A stretch of 64,000 bases of DNA from Atherinomorus stipes (lineage: Eukaryota; Chordata; Actinopteri; Atheriniformes; Atherinidae): positions 395,501-459,500 of the forward strand of contig JALJCO010013720.1 in the NCBI GenBank assembly GCA_023101725.1, given 5' to 3'. The notes under the pieces are model-generated. The model ran no database searches and was not told where the DNA came from. It saw only the letters and a list, made by a program, of their open reading frames with translations. Below are positions 38,501 through 54,000 of the stretch, piece after piece; position 1 is the stretch's first letter, and each line of letters starts with the position of its first letter. Position numbers and translations under genes: made by a program.

Positions 38501-41500
38501 AAGCTCAGAAGTGTAATTTTGAGCGAGAAGATGAGCATAATGTTGGCTTTTTAAAGATGCAGGAACAGAGTTAAATAAAAATTCACTGACAATTCATTTA
38601 TTTATCAATTTATTGTACCACCAAATGAAATCATTTACATAAGAAATGTAAAAACAACAGATGTTGACAAAACTGCGGCAAAGGAGATATACAACAAAAA
38701 GCAGAATAATGGATGAGTTCCAACTTTTAAAAGTACCAAATCACTAAATAGAACAAAAAATAAAAACTTATTTGAACATTTAATCATTAAATTGTTATAA
38801 GAAAGCTAGATTATCCACAGAAATGATTATAAAGGATATGAATGAGCCTAATTTGGAACAGCCAGGGAGAAAAGTGTTTTGAAAGGGAGGCTGTCCAAGA
38901 GTGTTGGAGCTTTAAATGGAAAGACACAATCAGCCCAGGACATAAATCTGGACATAAAAACAACTACAAGCTGCAGATCCAACAACCTAAGGGTGCACAG
39001 ATATCTCAGCCTAAGGGTGCCAGGTGCATGTAAAGACAACAAGTCTGACAGATAAGCTGCTGTTGACTATTCAAGCATACAGTATATACTACATTACAAC
39101 CTATTAGACAGCCAACCAGAGTAATGAGGACGGTGCAGGTGAAATGTGTTCATATTTAAATGCACCATTCAGGAGGCTGCTGCTGCATTTTTAACCAGCT
39201 GTAGCTGAAATATTAGCACACGATCATCTTTATATTAAAATCCCATCATATAAGTGCACACAATGTAAAGTAATGAATAAGTTAGCAAAAACTATGGCTG
39301 TCAGCTACAAGTTTAACAATGAAAATAAATCATTTTTTGTCAATACTGAAGAGGACAATAATTTCTCTTTAAGTAATTCATGTCAGCTAACTATTTAAAT
39401 GAAATGACTTGTTTATGTAGAAATACTGATTAGAGCAGCTTTACGTGCAAACTACATTAGCTCATGGCCATTTCTCAGTACATTAGGAAACTGATGAACC
39501 TGCTGCTCCAGTCTCACATGAGAAAAATTTGCAATCCCACCTTAGAGTCTCCATCGCATCCGTCATGTAAGCCATAAATCCTCAGCCTGCTAGTTTGTTT
39601 ACATATTTTTAATGTGCTGTTTTAATAACCATATCAGCAACAACTCACCACTTCCTATCACAATGAAAATCACTAGACTACTGTATCATCCGCTCTCATC
39701 TTCAAGCAAGATTAAGATGAAAGTAAGCTGCAATGCATCAGACAACAAGGGAGCATGGAGCTGCTGGAGAGACGTGCTATCACACAAATGTCTCTTTGCT
39801 CGACACATTGCTGTGAATCTGCGGCATGTTTGAACCCAGTTGGCCTTGAAGGCAGTCAATAACTCGCTATCTGAATGACTGTGGTGGCTTGATCTGCCGT
39901 AGGTTACTGATGTTATTTATTTAATTATATTTCATTGTATTTTTTCTGCCCTATTTTCTGCAGCATTGTGTCTCTGAGGGTCAAAAGCAAGACCAAACAT
40001 CATCTACTTCTACAAAAATGTGACTCTTTTCTCTGACGAGGGCAGAAATCTGATTACTGATGATCTGAAACACAAAAAGTGTTGTCTACATCATCTTTGG
40101 GGTCACAGATATTTAACGTGCATTCTGAGAACTGTTCATGTGCCTCCCCTTTCATTTACGGCCCGCTTCCCCAATCACTTGAGAAAATGGTCTGAGGGGG
40201 GAAAAAAAAACAAAAAAAAAAAACAAACCACTTATGGCTGCAGTGGTACAGTCTTTTCCAGTGGTTGCTGTAATTGCATTTCCTGTGCAAATCACTCCGT
40301 TTGTGGGGAAACCAGACAAAGAAAGCACTATCCATCTAAAAATGGGAAGGCCTATCTTTTCCTGATTAATTGTTGGCATATTGTTCTCAACTGGATGCAC
40401 TCCACTTGCAGAGAGGACTAATTTTCACCTCCATTGTGACAAAATTTGAGAAAAGGGAGATTTACAATGTGTGTTTCTTTTCCAACAGAATGAATAAACA
40501 AATCAGAGTACGGAGCACAATACCCTCCAGACGCAGATGGCTTTATACTGGGCTAAAACTACAAGCAGAGCTATTCATTTTTGTATTATATAGCAGTATG
40601 TTTATTTGCTCACAGAATACCAGAGTCCAGAAGCAACATCAAATTCAAGTTTAAGCAGTGCATTAAGGTGGAAAAAAGCTAAATGTATCATTCAGTTTGA
40701 CAAAAATGATCCAAATGATCAATAATCACCACTCTAGCAGCAGAATTACGATGCTGAGCTTGCTTATATGATATCATATGATACCTCATATCACTGAAAC
40801 TAATTACCATGTTCATTAAAGATTCATATGCTTATTTCCTCAATTTAAAATGTTTCTCTCCCATTTAATAGGCAATGCAATTTATTATCCACCTGATATT
40901 AGATAGTATGTAATATCCAGATCAACTGTAGTACAGAATATATTACACAAATTTAGAAAAAAGAAGTGCATTTGCTTTCACTTATTGAGCTGGAACAGAG
41001 GTGACTATATATCTGGTGCCGCCTTGTACTGCACACATTAGTCCAGCAATCAGTTACAGGGTGTCATCCAAGTACCTTTATCTAATGATCTTCAATGCAC
41101 AAACAATACATGCTGTTTCTTTACATGACTCACTTTAACAGACTCCTTCAGTGTTCCCACATTTAATTCTTTTAGCTAACATTTCTTGCAGTGTCAGACT
41201 CCAGAGTTAGAGCTGTAGCACATAGGCTGAAAATCCCTCTGCTTTCCAAAGAGCTTTCCTGAGGCCAAGGCTATGAATTGATATCCCACTGTTGCATTAC
41301 TCTTGGCCACAGAGCAGAGCACGGGACAAGAATAATAATGGGGCAAATCATCGGTTTATTCTCATACTGCTCACCAAACTTGTGCATCAGAGTGGTGGGG
41401 AGGGTCGTGCTGGAGATGTCAATATCCTCAACAGGCGTGAGTGATGAACTTTATGTGCACAAGCAGGATTGGAAGTCTATACAAACGCACACTCAAACGC

Positions 41501-44500
41501 ACTTTAAAGCCCACTGAGAAAAGCCTTCCAGCACCAGCAATGTTTTGGAGTTTTCCGTCAGAACACAGCTCCTCACGGCGAGAAGAAGATGTAACCTGCG
41601 TACACTCTGAGGCTTGGTGCATGCTCAATCAGCAACATGATATGGCCCACGGCTGTGTGCTGAGGTCACTGCTGGAGTCTTGAAGACTGATCATGCATGA
41701 GGTAGCAACACAGTGCTTTCTGACTAATGTTCCATAGCTCTGCTGCTCCTACAGCAGCTATTCAGCTGCATAGCCTTAGCTCCACCCAGAGGAAACTTGG
41801 ATCTGACGAAGACCCTGTAGCCGCTGACATGGAAAGTGCATGATTTTTTTATTTAGACGCTTCTATTAAAAGTATAAGCAGTTGAATTTTGTTCCTGCTG
41901 TAAAGCACAGGCTCTGTTCTGATATGACGATCAATCCGCTTTAATCAAGATGACTGTGCTTTTGTGCAACCACCCTTGTAGGCGATGTCTCTCGAGTGCC
42001 TCCGCATCACAATTCATTAGTTAAACTAGTCTTTAAAGTTTAATCCACCGTGCAGTCCCTCTTAATTTTGAACCTTATCACCCTTCCGTTTCAGCGCGGC
42101 TCTCACACACGTCTACATCGCACTAATCAACGATAAAAGTGGTCAGTGAAGTCGCATGTGCCTGTCCTTCAACATCTCTGTAATGTCGCTTTCCTTGACA
42201 ACAACAGACAGAGCTGCCTGCTTTCCAGTCTTCATTCACCTCAGAAAATACCACCCTAAGCCTCATCTGTCATGTATCGGCTGCAGCCTAACATTTCACT
42301 TTGTTTGGCAGACATTGATTTTTACCTCCAAGGTGTTGTCAAGGAGGCATCCAGCTCATACATACCTCCTGTGCTGTTTCTCCAGAGGCTGCTTTTGCAA
42401 GAACACACAAAGAAAAGCTCACCGAAAAGATTGCATTTGAAGGTAGCTGAAATTATCACCACATTTGTTAAAAGGATGAAGCTAGGAGTGAGGAGTGTAA
42501 CTTATGAGCTGAGGCTGAATTCTCAGAACCTAATTTTGCTCTTTGTAAAAGTCCTGCCAACACATAAACACATAGGTGCGAGCTGGTTGTTGATGTGTAT
42601 CAAAGCATGTCAGTTCTGTATAAGTGAGGACTTATTGCGGTTTTCTTGTGTTCTCAATGCCAACACACTGAGCCAAAAATCTCTCAAGACACCAGACGTC
42701 AAAACATGTGGTCACTAACGGATTTATCCAATCCTTCATCCATATGTTAGGAGCTTTTTTGTTTTGTTTTGTTTTTTTTCCCCACCACAACACAGAAAGA
42801 TAACAACAATTCATCAACTGCCATCTGACTGCAGTCTCCACCCAACTCTCCACACAAACACAGATATTTGCAGCTCAGTTGAACACCACTTTATATTCAT
42901 TAAGTGTCACAATGTTATAACAAATAGCTGGCTTAAAAGAGCAACAGTATATCTTGTTTAGGAATTATCTGGTGAGAAAGAAGTAGCCTCAAAGGTATAT
43001 AGTCAGAAAAGAAAAAGTAAGTAAGTAAGACAAAGTATATTTGATCAGGAATTTTTCTATTTACAGACAATTTATGATGATGTCCTGTTGTACAGACCAT
43101 AGCTCATAATGCACTCATTTAAAGTGTTACTGTTGCATATCAAGAATACAGTATATCTTGCTAGCATGCTACACTTAGCACATCTGTAAGCATGCTAACG
43201 TTTGTTCGTAAATGTGGAACACAAAATGAATTCTGTTTGGAAGAATTTGGTTGAGGATACAAATGCTGGAGAAGTGAAATAAGCTGCTGATGGAGCTGCT
43301 TGAATATCTGGGACATGTGTACTGTTAAAAACCCCTGACACTGACACAATATCTGATAAAATATCAACTTTTCTAAACAACTAAAGCAAACAAGACACCT
43401 CCCTGTTATAAATTGCAAAGGGAGCCTGATAAAAATTTCAAATCAGCCTCGAGCAGTCATTCAAGGAACTGCTGTTTGTGACACATCTGCAAGTTTTTAC
43501 TTGATCACATGGTGGGATTATGAATGTTCATGTCAAGGTAATCCATCCAACTGCTGAGGGAAAGAGATGGACCGACAGACTAGAGTTAGTTCAGCCTGCA
43601 AATGAAAAACATCACTGACAACATTACCTGAGCTCAAAAGGTTCATTTTGTCATCTTTTTGAATTTTGTTAATAGTTTCTTCTTTCAGCCAAAGTTTAGG
43701 AGGCCATGATAACTTTGAAGGACAAACTCTTAGCATGACATTGGCTGAGTTTGAGAATTATTTTAAAGATGTGATCATGAAAAGGTGAATGGCAAAATCA
43801 AAACATCAATTAATACACACAAAATAGCTCTTGCTTTACAATTTACTCATTTCATGAGAGACTTAATAAAGATCTGGGGAAATGGAAATAACTTTGCATC
43901 TTGGGTCAGACCGATGAAATATTAAAGCAACACAATGCAAGTTTCTGACATGGAAATGCTGAAGCTTCTGACTCATTTTGATGGCACACTGACATTTACT
44001 ATGCATATTTCTGGGGTCATCATTCCCCTGCAGCATCCAAAGTCTGAGAAACCGCACTTCACAACTTTGTGTTCCTGCCCAGAGTGTCGCGTTACAGCTA
44101 GATGTCAACACACTGGCCATTTTCAATGCACACCTCAGCTGATTCAGCAATGCAAGAGGACATTATTGGAGAAAGGAAAGAAAGTGACAGCATGAAATAA
44201 GGCGAGGGAGCCAAGAGAAAAGACATAATGATGGAATGATGCTTAATTATCATTGGTTAGGGTGCAACTTAGCCAGAAAATCTCCACAGTTGGGAAGAGC
44301 CGCTTTAAGTTGCGTCATTCACCAGCTTTTTCTGGTCTGAGATAGCAAACAACCCAACAGCATCTAACCAGATAGGACTTGATTTTCCAGATATTTCCAT
44401 AGAAATTGCTTTTAAAAAGAAGCTCCATCACTCTTTTTTTATACATTTATTTATGTATTGTCTTTTATCTTATTGAGTTTAATTTCTGTTGTGGACTACT

Positions 44501-44765
44501 TCTACTTAAATAGCGACACATGCAATCTCACCAATCACGCCACCATCTGCAAACAATACACAGATGAATCTATTTGCTTCGCACAAGTCAGTGGAAACAT
44601 GATTTATATTTTAATTTTGCAACTTTTCTAGAGACTGTTTGAGACTTGCTTCACGAGTGAATGACAACACATCTTCTAGTTAAAAGTAACCCAGTGTTGA
44701 CAACTCAGTCCAGGAAGACATGATGAAAAATGAGAAGAGGAAGAACAGTCATCTGGCAACAGAAA
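35527..44765. other. Intronic stretch without recognised genes
   Basis: More than 9 kb of mostly unique sequence. The longest open frames (133 codons at 40020-40421 and 148 codons at 42272-42718, plus strand) show no domain, no membrane pattern and no similarity I recognise, and are within chance expectation. The 36600-36800 and 37500-37760 parts are repeat-free and could be conserved non-coding DNA. Confidence 0.5.
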
Positions 44766-45015
44766 AGTCAGTGGATCAATTCCAGGCTTCCCCTGACTGC
44801 ATGCCAAAGTGTCCTTGGGCAAGACACTGAACCCCTCGTTGCCCCCCGATCGTTTCTATCGGGGTATGAATGTGAGTGATGTGGGAGAAAAGAAACCTTG
44901 TAGTGTATGTAATAACAGAAGTGCTGTGTGTGGGTGAATATGAGGGGTGGTGTAAAAGCGCTTTGAGCAGTCAGCATATGACTAGTAAATCATCTAAGTA
45001 CAGTCCATTTACCAT
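44766..45015 (+). mobile_element. SINE-like repeat
   Basis: The element has a B-box-like GGATCAATTCC, then GTGTCCTTGGGCAAGACACT and GAACCCC, an internal GTGTGGGTGAATATGAGG, and the 3' phrase AAAGCGCTTTGAGCAGTCAG, and ends CAGTCCATTTACCAT. This combination is a very common teleost SINE pattern. The 5' tRNA-like head looks truncated. Confidence 0.7.
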
Positions 45016-48000
45016 CAGTGTTGACACGGTGTCAACCTCCCCCAGACAGAACATGAATGGCCACCAGTACAAAGCTGTACGACATGTGCTCGCACCTTCA
45101 AATCTGCTTTACTGCCACAAATGTGAGAAAACTCCATCTTTCTTCTTTCTCAACGTTCAAACGCACCTCTATTGTGAAATCATCATATTGTTGAAAACCA
45201 CTCTTCTCTACAAGTGGGGCATGAAAAGAGAGAAAAACCCGAGCTAGGTTCTGCTCTGAGCCTATTTACATCTTGCTGAGCGCAAGCTGCACTGTTTTTA
45301 AAAGCACATGATAAATATCCTGAAAATTTATGAAAATGAAAGCGAGCAGGGAGAGCAGCTTCATCATTCACATGCACAGCAGACTTGATAACTCTTCCAA
45401 CAGTTCGCTGGCTTGTATATTAGAAACCCTCCTTCAAAACGGTCAAAAGTTCAACAGCTGAATCTTCAAACGTGTCTCAGAATTGTTAAAAGCTCACTTA
45501 CTGAGAGTCACTCTGCAAGAACATAAAGGAAATGTCTAATGTGCTTCTTTTTTTCCCAGCAGCTAATAGCATGAGCAGCAAAAACTATCATTTAAGTTAA
45601 TGGCTGGAAATACAATCAATCCTATTTAATGGCTTTGATGAGCATATCGTATACTAATGAACTAGATGAGGAAACTTTTGTCTACAAAATGAAATTGAAT
45701 TTGCATCCTTGGCTTCTTCATTTTGGCATTAAATTATGTTTTTTCTTCAATCAAAAGATCTGAACAATAACATCTTCACATTTTGCCGGAGTGAACTCAA
45801 AGCTGATGACATGTGGAGAGCAACATAATAACACAGAGCAGGTCGCAGTGGCATGTCTGCAGCATTCATTATGCTGCTCTGCACACTCTCCATTCAGACA
45901 CCTCATATGACTCCACATGTCTGCAGTTTGGTTGCTGTACTTGTAAACTATGCAATTTGCGTCTTGTGCCACAGCAGGCATCAATTAGCACTTCTCTCAC
46001 ACCTCTACATCTGAACCTCATCAAATCTGGTTCTGTGCTGCTTGGAACATGATGTGAATCTGTCATGACTCAACTGAAAGGAAGGAAATGTTCAACACAC
46101 GAGAGCTCGCTTACGGCTCACCTCGGGCTTTTAAATCAAGACTGAATATCAGGCATTGTGCTTCCTGAAATGGCATTCATCACTTTTACAGGATTATTAT
46201 CTGTGAAAAGGCACAACGCAGTGGAAAAGAAATAAAAGATATTTTGGCTCGGTGCACCTGCATTTTAAATATCACAACACCTGGGTCAAGCAAAGTTTTA
46301 TCTGAACAGTTCCCTTCGACCAGAAATGAAATAATTGCTATTGAACTGCCATCTTTTGTGAAAATTTTTTTTAACATAGGATTGTGAAATTGTCTGACAT
46401 CACAGTTGCCCCAGACAAAGCTTCACAGAAAGCAAAGATTTCAAACTTTCAAATATTTTGCTTTGGCAATGAAAAGATGACATTCAAGCAATTATAAACC
46501 CAAGCAAAAAATTCCACGGCTATGGCATTTCTCTCAAGTGTAAATCACACCAAAGTAACAAAAAAAAAAGGTTCAGATAAGTCATGAAAAGTAACTAAAA
46601 CCACCTTCAGGTTTTGACATAGAATCCATTAAAGCCAGGGCAGGGGGGGGGGGGGGGGGGGGACGGTTTGAGCAAGCTACATTTTAAAAAATGCCCCCCC
46701 CCCGAACCACACCTCCAAAGCACAGGAGCGTGTGCGCCCATGGTTTACAAGCGAAGATGGCCTTTGAGTTTCATAGACACATATCATCATTCAATCAACA
46801 AGCATGGGCCGTTCAAGACAATTGGTTTGGGTTTTTTCAGTCCGTTCCACAGGTGACTAAATATTTTAAATTTTTGTGTCAGAGCATTTAACTAATTGTC
46901 TGCAGCTGGGGTGTGAAGGAGATTTTAACCAATACAGTAAAAACTGCTCCTGGAAATCATCATCCAGCCTGACTTTAAGGCAGGGAACATTTAGGGGTTA
47001 ACAGTGGGCTGCTGGATTACTCAATATATGAACGAAAACATCACACCTTAAAAACTAATAACTGCCTTGGAGTTGCACGATGAACTAACAGATAATGAGA
47101 CAATGCGTGGACACAATTCATAAAATGAGAGCATTAATTTCCTGTTTGCAAATTCATAAACTACAATGTTTATATAAAGTCAAAGTTTAGTTTAAAAAAG
47201 GTGGGGGATGTGACTCTTTTTAAGTACTTTAAGCAAATGTTTGGAAAATATTAAAATAAATGAAGAACAGTAAAATATTATGAGTAGATGAAAATTTGTA
47301 TCAGGTGGCAGAATTTATAGTTATATTGTTTAATTGTTGGTGACACTGTCCAAATTGCGCCTTGTTAAAATTACTCTGAGCCAAAACTTCATTGACATTG
47401 TCTTTCAGACAGCCTGGAGTCTTCCAGTTACATATTGATCATTTATATCATTTGATAAGTAGTTTACAAAAATGACTTCCGTTGCTAACATCCCTATTAA
47501 CTGCTGTCAGCCAGCTGTTTCTGTCATTTAAACTTAACCATATCCTTACTGCACAGCAGGAGTGAGCTAAAAACAACCAAGGTAGCAGTTTAGGTATGTC
47601 TCATTTTTGGGAATAAGTCTTAGAAAATAAATTAAAAAAGAAGCTGTTTGTCAGACATGTTTTTGTTGAGACAGCAGCTTGATGCTGTCATTAATCTGTG
47701 CTGGTCGGCCTCTCAGCTGCGCACGCAGCAGAACGTGACACGTCTCTGTGGTGGAAGACACTGATCGTCCTTCAGATTGGGCTTAATCATGTTTGCGTTT
47801 CCCCAATTAGATAAGGGAGGTGCGTCGTCAACACACAAACTTTCTCCCGTTTCCTCTGATGGACTGTGTGCTTTTTCTCCTGCTCACCAAATGGTTGCAG
47901 TAGGAGGCAAAGGATGGTCCACATTCACACTGAGCTGAGTCATTTCACACTGGAATACATCCATCAGAATCAGGATCATAAAAGCCAAGATGAGACTGAC

Positions 48001-51000
48001 AATGGAAACTGAGATGTGAAATCTGTGAGAAAAGGCGGTGGCAGAAGCATATGGCTGTGCAATGGCATAAGCTGTCAGATTCTTAAAGGCAGCAGCTGGT
48101 TAAGTTTCCTGCCCAGGATTTATCTTGTACACAGGCACTGTATATCCTTTACTATTGAGCAGACGGAAGTGAATAAAGCCATATTGATACAGTAGCAAAA
48201 GCATGGTTGACAGTGCAGCGAGCAGTCACACTATCATGTTACAGCCACAGCCCACAATCAACTCTGACTATTTGCATATGTCGTCCTTGTGTGTTCCGAT
48301 AATATTGTTTTTCCTGCCCTCTGGAATCTCTCTAGCATAATAAGAAGCCAGATAATGGCAGCACACACTTACCACAACCTGTTTCTGAATAATAGCACAA
48401 CACTAAAAGAAGAATGTTTCCGTGTGGAAGTGCTCTGCCGCAGAGATGATGACAATCCTCAACTAACATGGAGTTAACGTCGGCCACACTGGACACAATC
48501 TGATACATCAGCTTCTAACACAATCCTCACTCATCTTTTCATCACCGAGATTACAGCAAGATCAAATGTTTAACATTGAATTATGATAATTCATCAAAGA
48601 GCATAATTATGCAGTAGACGGAGGAAATGCTGCGCTGGTTTTAGAGCCCTAACATGCTCTGGATGCTGTGCAAATAATGAAAGACAATGAATTTTGACCC
48701 CATGCTGATGTTTATTCAAGGCACTGTCAATAATGTAATCCCTATGATTTAGTTAGAAATCACATCTGTCACATTCAGGTGAAGGCCACCCCCTCCTACA
48801 TATTCATAGGCAACAATATTGACTAAATGTCTTGTCGAGCTAAATATAAAATGGGAAGTGTGGGACTAAAGGATCAAATAGCGTGAATATAAGCGGAAGA
48901 GAAATGCATACAGGAGATTCTGGGATTACCTGTGAAAGCTGGAAGGCTAATGCAGTCTCAGTTTGGTCTGGCTACTGATGCCCAGGACTTACTGTAGAAA
49001 ATGTTTGGCAGACAAGATAGCAGCTGTACACAACTTCCTGAGCAGCGTGGCGTTGGAGAGACTTTGAAGTTTCCTCCAGTGCTGATGCCAAGCGGTCAAA
49101 AACAACAGTCTCTGTTCTCCAAACGTCATGCTCTAATTCATACCTGCAGCGAACTAACCCGAGGCTACAGTTGCACTCAGCTGCAGTGGTCAATAAATAT
49201 AGCAAGACACGTTTACAGAGAGTCTTTGTGTTCCCAGAGTGACAATAGAATCTCATTGTCAGGTGTTTAGTCAGATAAGGTCGCACACCCTCTGGGATTA
49301 GCGTCTGCTTTTCATCAATGTAATGCTTTAAAAACAGGTTTAGCAAACGTGCATTGGATCAACCAATTTAAATGCTAAACCTCTTTCTCACTTAGAAGAT
49401 TGGGGCCAGGGGCTAAACACATACAGATAAACAAATCAACCTAGCTGTAAAGACTTGCAGCGTGGAAGGCAAATGAATGACCCTCACATTTGATTTGTAG
49501 CTGGGAAAACAGCGATACAGTCTGCAGAGTGTTACGGTAAAAATCTCCTTAGACTGATAATACGTGCAGTGTCAAGTTCCTCAGAGAGGAAGAACCGTCC
49601 TAAAGGGGAGTGATTGCATACAGGATATGCATGCAGGCCTTCAGGAGTTTATAATAACACAAGTTTTGAAATGCTCGCTGGTTGAACAGAAAGCAGATGC
49701 AGCCACTTGTACGTACAGTAAGAATATGCAGCACCGCAGCTCATATGCTACCCGCAGCAGTCATTGAATTAGAAGCCGGCTGGATCGTGCTGGGAAGTGA
49801 CATTACTCTTTGAGAGCAGCATAATGATCACTATCAATCTCTTTATTGTCGAGTCACATTAGTGAAATATCAGGGTGGAGTACGGGAAAGAGGATGGAGC
49901 CGAGAGACATCCTCAACCACGGTATGACAGTGCATTAGTCACAGCGGCGGGACCCTCTTCGTGTCCAAGCTCAAAACTGTCAGGGAAACCACTCCAGCCA
50001 GCAGATAATCGACTGTTTAAGCTGGGAGAACAAAGCTTCCTTACTGGTGGCCCACCACACCTGCAGGTTTTACTTGGGAACGTGTGACTGCCAAGGTTTT
50101 CTCATTTCACATTCCCATTTTCCTCGTAGGCAATTTCAAAATGTCGTGGCTGATATCTTCAGTCATCCTTTTTTGAAGGAATACCGAGCCAGGCAGAAAG
50201 ACAAAGCTGCCATTATTTCATAATCGGCCAGGCTCAACATGGATTTCCAGGTACATATATTCAACTCAGCCACTTTCAATGCAATAACAAGCAGAAAAGC
50301 TGCTGTATTTAAAAGTGTAACACCGCATCTTACATGCACCATGAAACAGCTGGATGGACGCCTCATGACTTTCAAAGCCTGTATAGAGAGCAATCCGGGA
50401 GAGCTCGTAACGATTTCATCCATTAACTCCATCAATCTGAGTTTGCTCCATCAGTTTTAGTTAGTGTCGAATGTCTCAGCAGTCTCTGCCAGAGAGCCGC
50501 TACAAGTGCCCTCGCCAGGAGGATAAATTTTGGAGGTGAAACTTTTCTCTTTTTTTTTTTTTTTCACTCTTTGCTTCTAGTATAGCAGCACACATGTCAT
50601 AGTCAAGTGGTTTATGAAACTACCTCTTCCCCAACTCCGCTACTTCCATCTAAATAATGAATACTCTGCCACTTGCAGTAATCCTCCAGCAGCCATTCCC
50701 AGAAATAGAACAAAGTCAGACAGAGCACTCATTCTCTCCCCTTCACTTTTAAAAACAAATAATGCTGATTCCTGAAAACCCCCTTTAAGCCACTGCTACT
50801 CAAATCACGCTGCACGTTAAGAGATGTGCAGCACTCAGTGTCTGCAAACAAGAAAGAAAAAAAAAAACAGAAAATCTGTGAAGTGCTGAGTTATTGCAGT
50901 GTTTCGACATTCTTGGCCACATCTGGGTCGCGGCTTCAAAGTTTTGCTTAGTATCCATTTGAAGGCAACATCAAAGCGTGGGTAAGCCAGCGATTTCAAA

Positions 51001-54000
51001 AGGCATCAAGAGCTAACCTAAAAGGTACAGTATTGCAAAGGGCACCTTTGGGCTTTCTATGATGGATGATAAGCAAGAGAAAAGACAGAGAGGGGGGAAG
51101 AACAGGGAAGGAAAAATGGGTGAAAAGAGAAATAACTGGGGGGAGAGGTGAGCTTATATGAAAGGTATCTTTAATTAGATGGAGTTTGCCCTCTTCCACA
51201 AATTCCTTCATGTGGTGCCAGCAGAAAAAAAAGAGCCGAGCTGATGAGTCTGGGGAGAATTATCCGCCTAAGTGGCCTTTTATTTAGGGATAAAAAGCTA
51301 TTCTTTGCCTCTTTTCCCATCCACTGCCCCTGATTATGAGAGAAGTGAATGCGGGTGAAAGGAGGGGCCAAGAATTTCTTACATGTCTTATTATATGCAG
51401 ATGTCATGATAGAGTGCAGCTAGCTGATTTTATCTGCTAAGTGCCAGCTGGAGATCATCTCTTAAGAGAAATGCACAAACCCATTGTGACTATTTTAATA
51501 TTCTAAAAGGGACTGTCCTTGTTTAATGCATAACATCACTAATCTATTGTAACTTGAGGCTTCCTAACAAATCAATAGCACAGACAATACAAATCAACGC
51601 TACCTTGCTGCAGTCAACATTAAGGCCGTTTTAATACACTTTCATTTAAAACCTACTCTGTCTTCTCTGTGCTAAAATATCTTTAATCTGGTTGCTGCAC
51701 ATCAGCCCTCACAATCACCCCGCCGTGATGTCATGTGTGCCGCATGCTTATCAGATTTCACATTAACTGTCAATTAAATTAGACATAAAGGAAACTTGCA
51801 CACAGAGACAATGATCTAACCACGCATTATGGTTACGTTCCTTCCTCTAAAATGTGTCAAACTTTGCCGCTCTCAGCAGCCTTGATTGATCAAGTGACAC
51901 GCTAATGACAGCTGTGAGACTGAGGGAGATTAGACGGCTGCTAAGCTTTGACCCTGGATGTGAGAACAGTGAGGGCTGGGGAAGCTATCATAAAGCTGCT
52001 AAATGGCTTATTTCACCTCAAGCTCTGATAGCCACCCACTGGCATCACCGTTTGGATAATGATACCCGTAAATGTCCGCAGTAAACAACCGAGGAACAAG
52101 GGCTCCAGCCTTTTCTCCCCCCATCCACATTACATGAGGTAAGAATGGTCATTATCTTATGAATTCTGGTCACTACAAGACAGCTACATTCACAGCTACG
52201 TGTGTTTAACAATTCATAAGTGCAGACAGAGATGGTCAGACAGTACAACACAACACATCTTAAACATGAACTGTCCTGAATTTTGAATCAAGCGTCTTGT
52301 TCCAATAATGTTACCAAACTGCCAAGTCTATAAGACCAAAGAAAACCATAAAGAAAATTCAGTGCTTCATTTTTACCATAGAGAACATCAAAAATTATGT
52401 TTACTAGTGTACAGCTTCAGGATCAACAGTTTTCACCTAAATGTCTGTTAGAATGATAAAAAATAGAGTCCTGTTTGGTTTTTCTGTTGTGTTTTTCTCA
52501 CTTTATAATGGGTGACGTATGCAGTCATTTCCAGGAAAGGTGGGGGCCATAACAGTTTACCTTTCAGTTCACAGATTTGTTGTAATTTCAGTCAAATTGA
52601 AAGAAAAATATCTAATAGTTTTCGCTTTCATTCTACCTTTGAATTTCTTCCATTAACATTTACGTTAGCATGCTAAACTGTAACCGTCAGTGGGACCAGT
52701 CACTGCAGATGTGAGTCGTGCATGCATCACTGCTCTCAAATGACATCCGCTCACATCTTCCACAGCATGCCCACAGCTGAACATACCTTGTGCTCAGCTG
52801 AAAAAAATGTACCATTGATGCTCTTGACAGACTGGAATACTTCTTTTATCACAGACTGGGACTAAATTCATGACAAAATTGGCACAATATTAGCCGTTGT
52901 TTGTGTGTTGCTGCCATCTTGTTCTTGTTAGAGCTGGAAGTCAGCGTATAGGAGAGAGATGAGTGACACATCTAATTGGACACAAGTAGAGACCTTTGTG
53001 AAGGAATTTCCTATCCTGTTTCCAAAAGGATCACCAGCAGGCTGCTTCCAAGAGAAGAAGGGAATCTAGTCAATAAGACAACAAAGACTTAAAAGGAAAT
53101 TTCATGAGAAAAGTTTACGCTTCCACTCAGAGCCACAGATATACTGAAACCAGCAACTTGGAGCCATAGATACTATATACTGGGACCAGTCGCTTATGGT
53201 CAATATGAAAGCTTTAAATCTGACTGTAGATGACTATATTTGATTACTACAAACTAAAATCAGAATGTACATTCCACTGCATTTAATTTCAACTTGAATT
53301 GTACAGTAAGTAAAACATATTGAACACGGTATTCTTTTTCTTCTTCTGCAGAAATAAACCCAGATATGTGATGCAATAGAAACATTTGGTCTTACTGAAG
53401 ACAGCTTTCTCAGTTTAAAATCTGAACCTTCATTGCTGTTGAAGACATGTGTGTATTGAATATTTGTTTGCCTATATTTGGGCAATCTGCAATATAATTA
53501 TGCATCTAACACATCAACATTTTGGCACTCTGCATTTTAATCAGCCTTTGATATTTAATTCTAGCTGTTTAACACGATTGAAATACGTCCGGTCCCCTGA
53601 CCACTTGGCCTGTATGCTTTCTGATCCACTATCATTTTCAGTGTTTTTGTTTTTCTTTGTATTTTCAGTTTGTGTTTTCAAGGAAAAGTTTTCTCTCTCT
53701 TTAATTACTACTCCTGCTTATACTGCTCATGGCCAAGACGGCTTACTATCTTACTTGTTGTTAATGTTGTGTTATTGATTTTATTATCTTCTGATGTTGA
53801 CTAAAGATAGAAATTAGCCGTTGGCTATAGTTTTGCATATTTACATGAGCATGTTCATTAATATGCATTGTCCCTGTTTTAAATAAACTCAAACATTTTA
53901 TTATATTAAAATATCTTTTCAAACAAACCAGATCTTTCCAGCTCCTGTTGTCAGATAAATAATCAGAAGCAGCTGAATAATTATGTTTTATTAACTTAAT

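Noticed and set aside
42272..42718. 148-codon plus-strand open frame
   Set aside because: No domain, signal or similarity recognised. A frame this long is plausible by chance in 64 kb.
48972..49346. 124-codon minus-strand open frame on the same strand as tenm4
   Set aside because: No teneurin similarity, no acceptor/donor pair fitting the known phases and no recognised domain.
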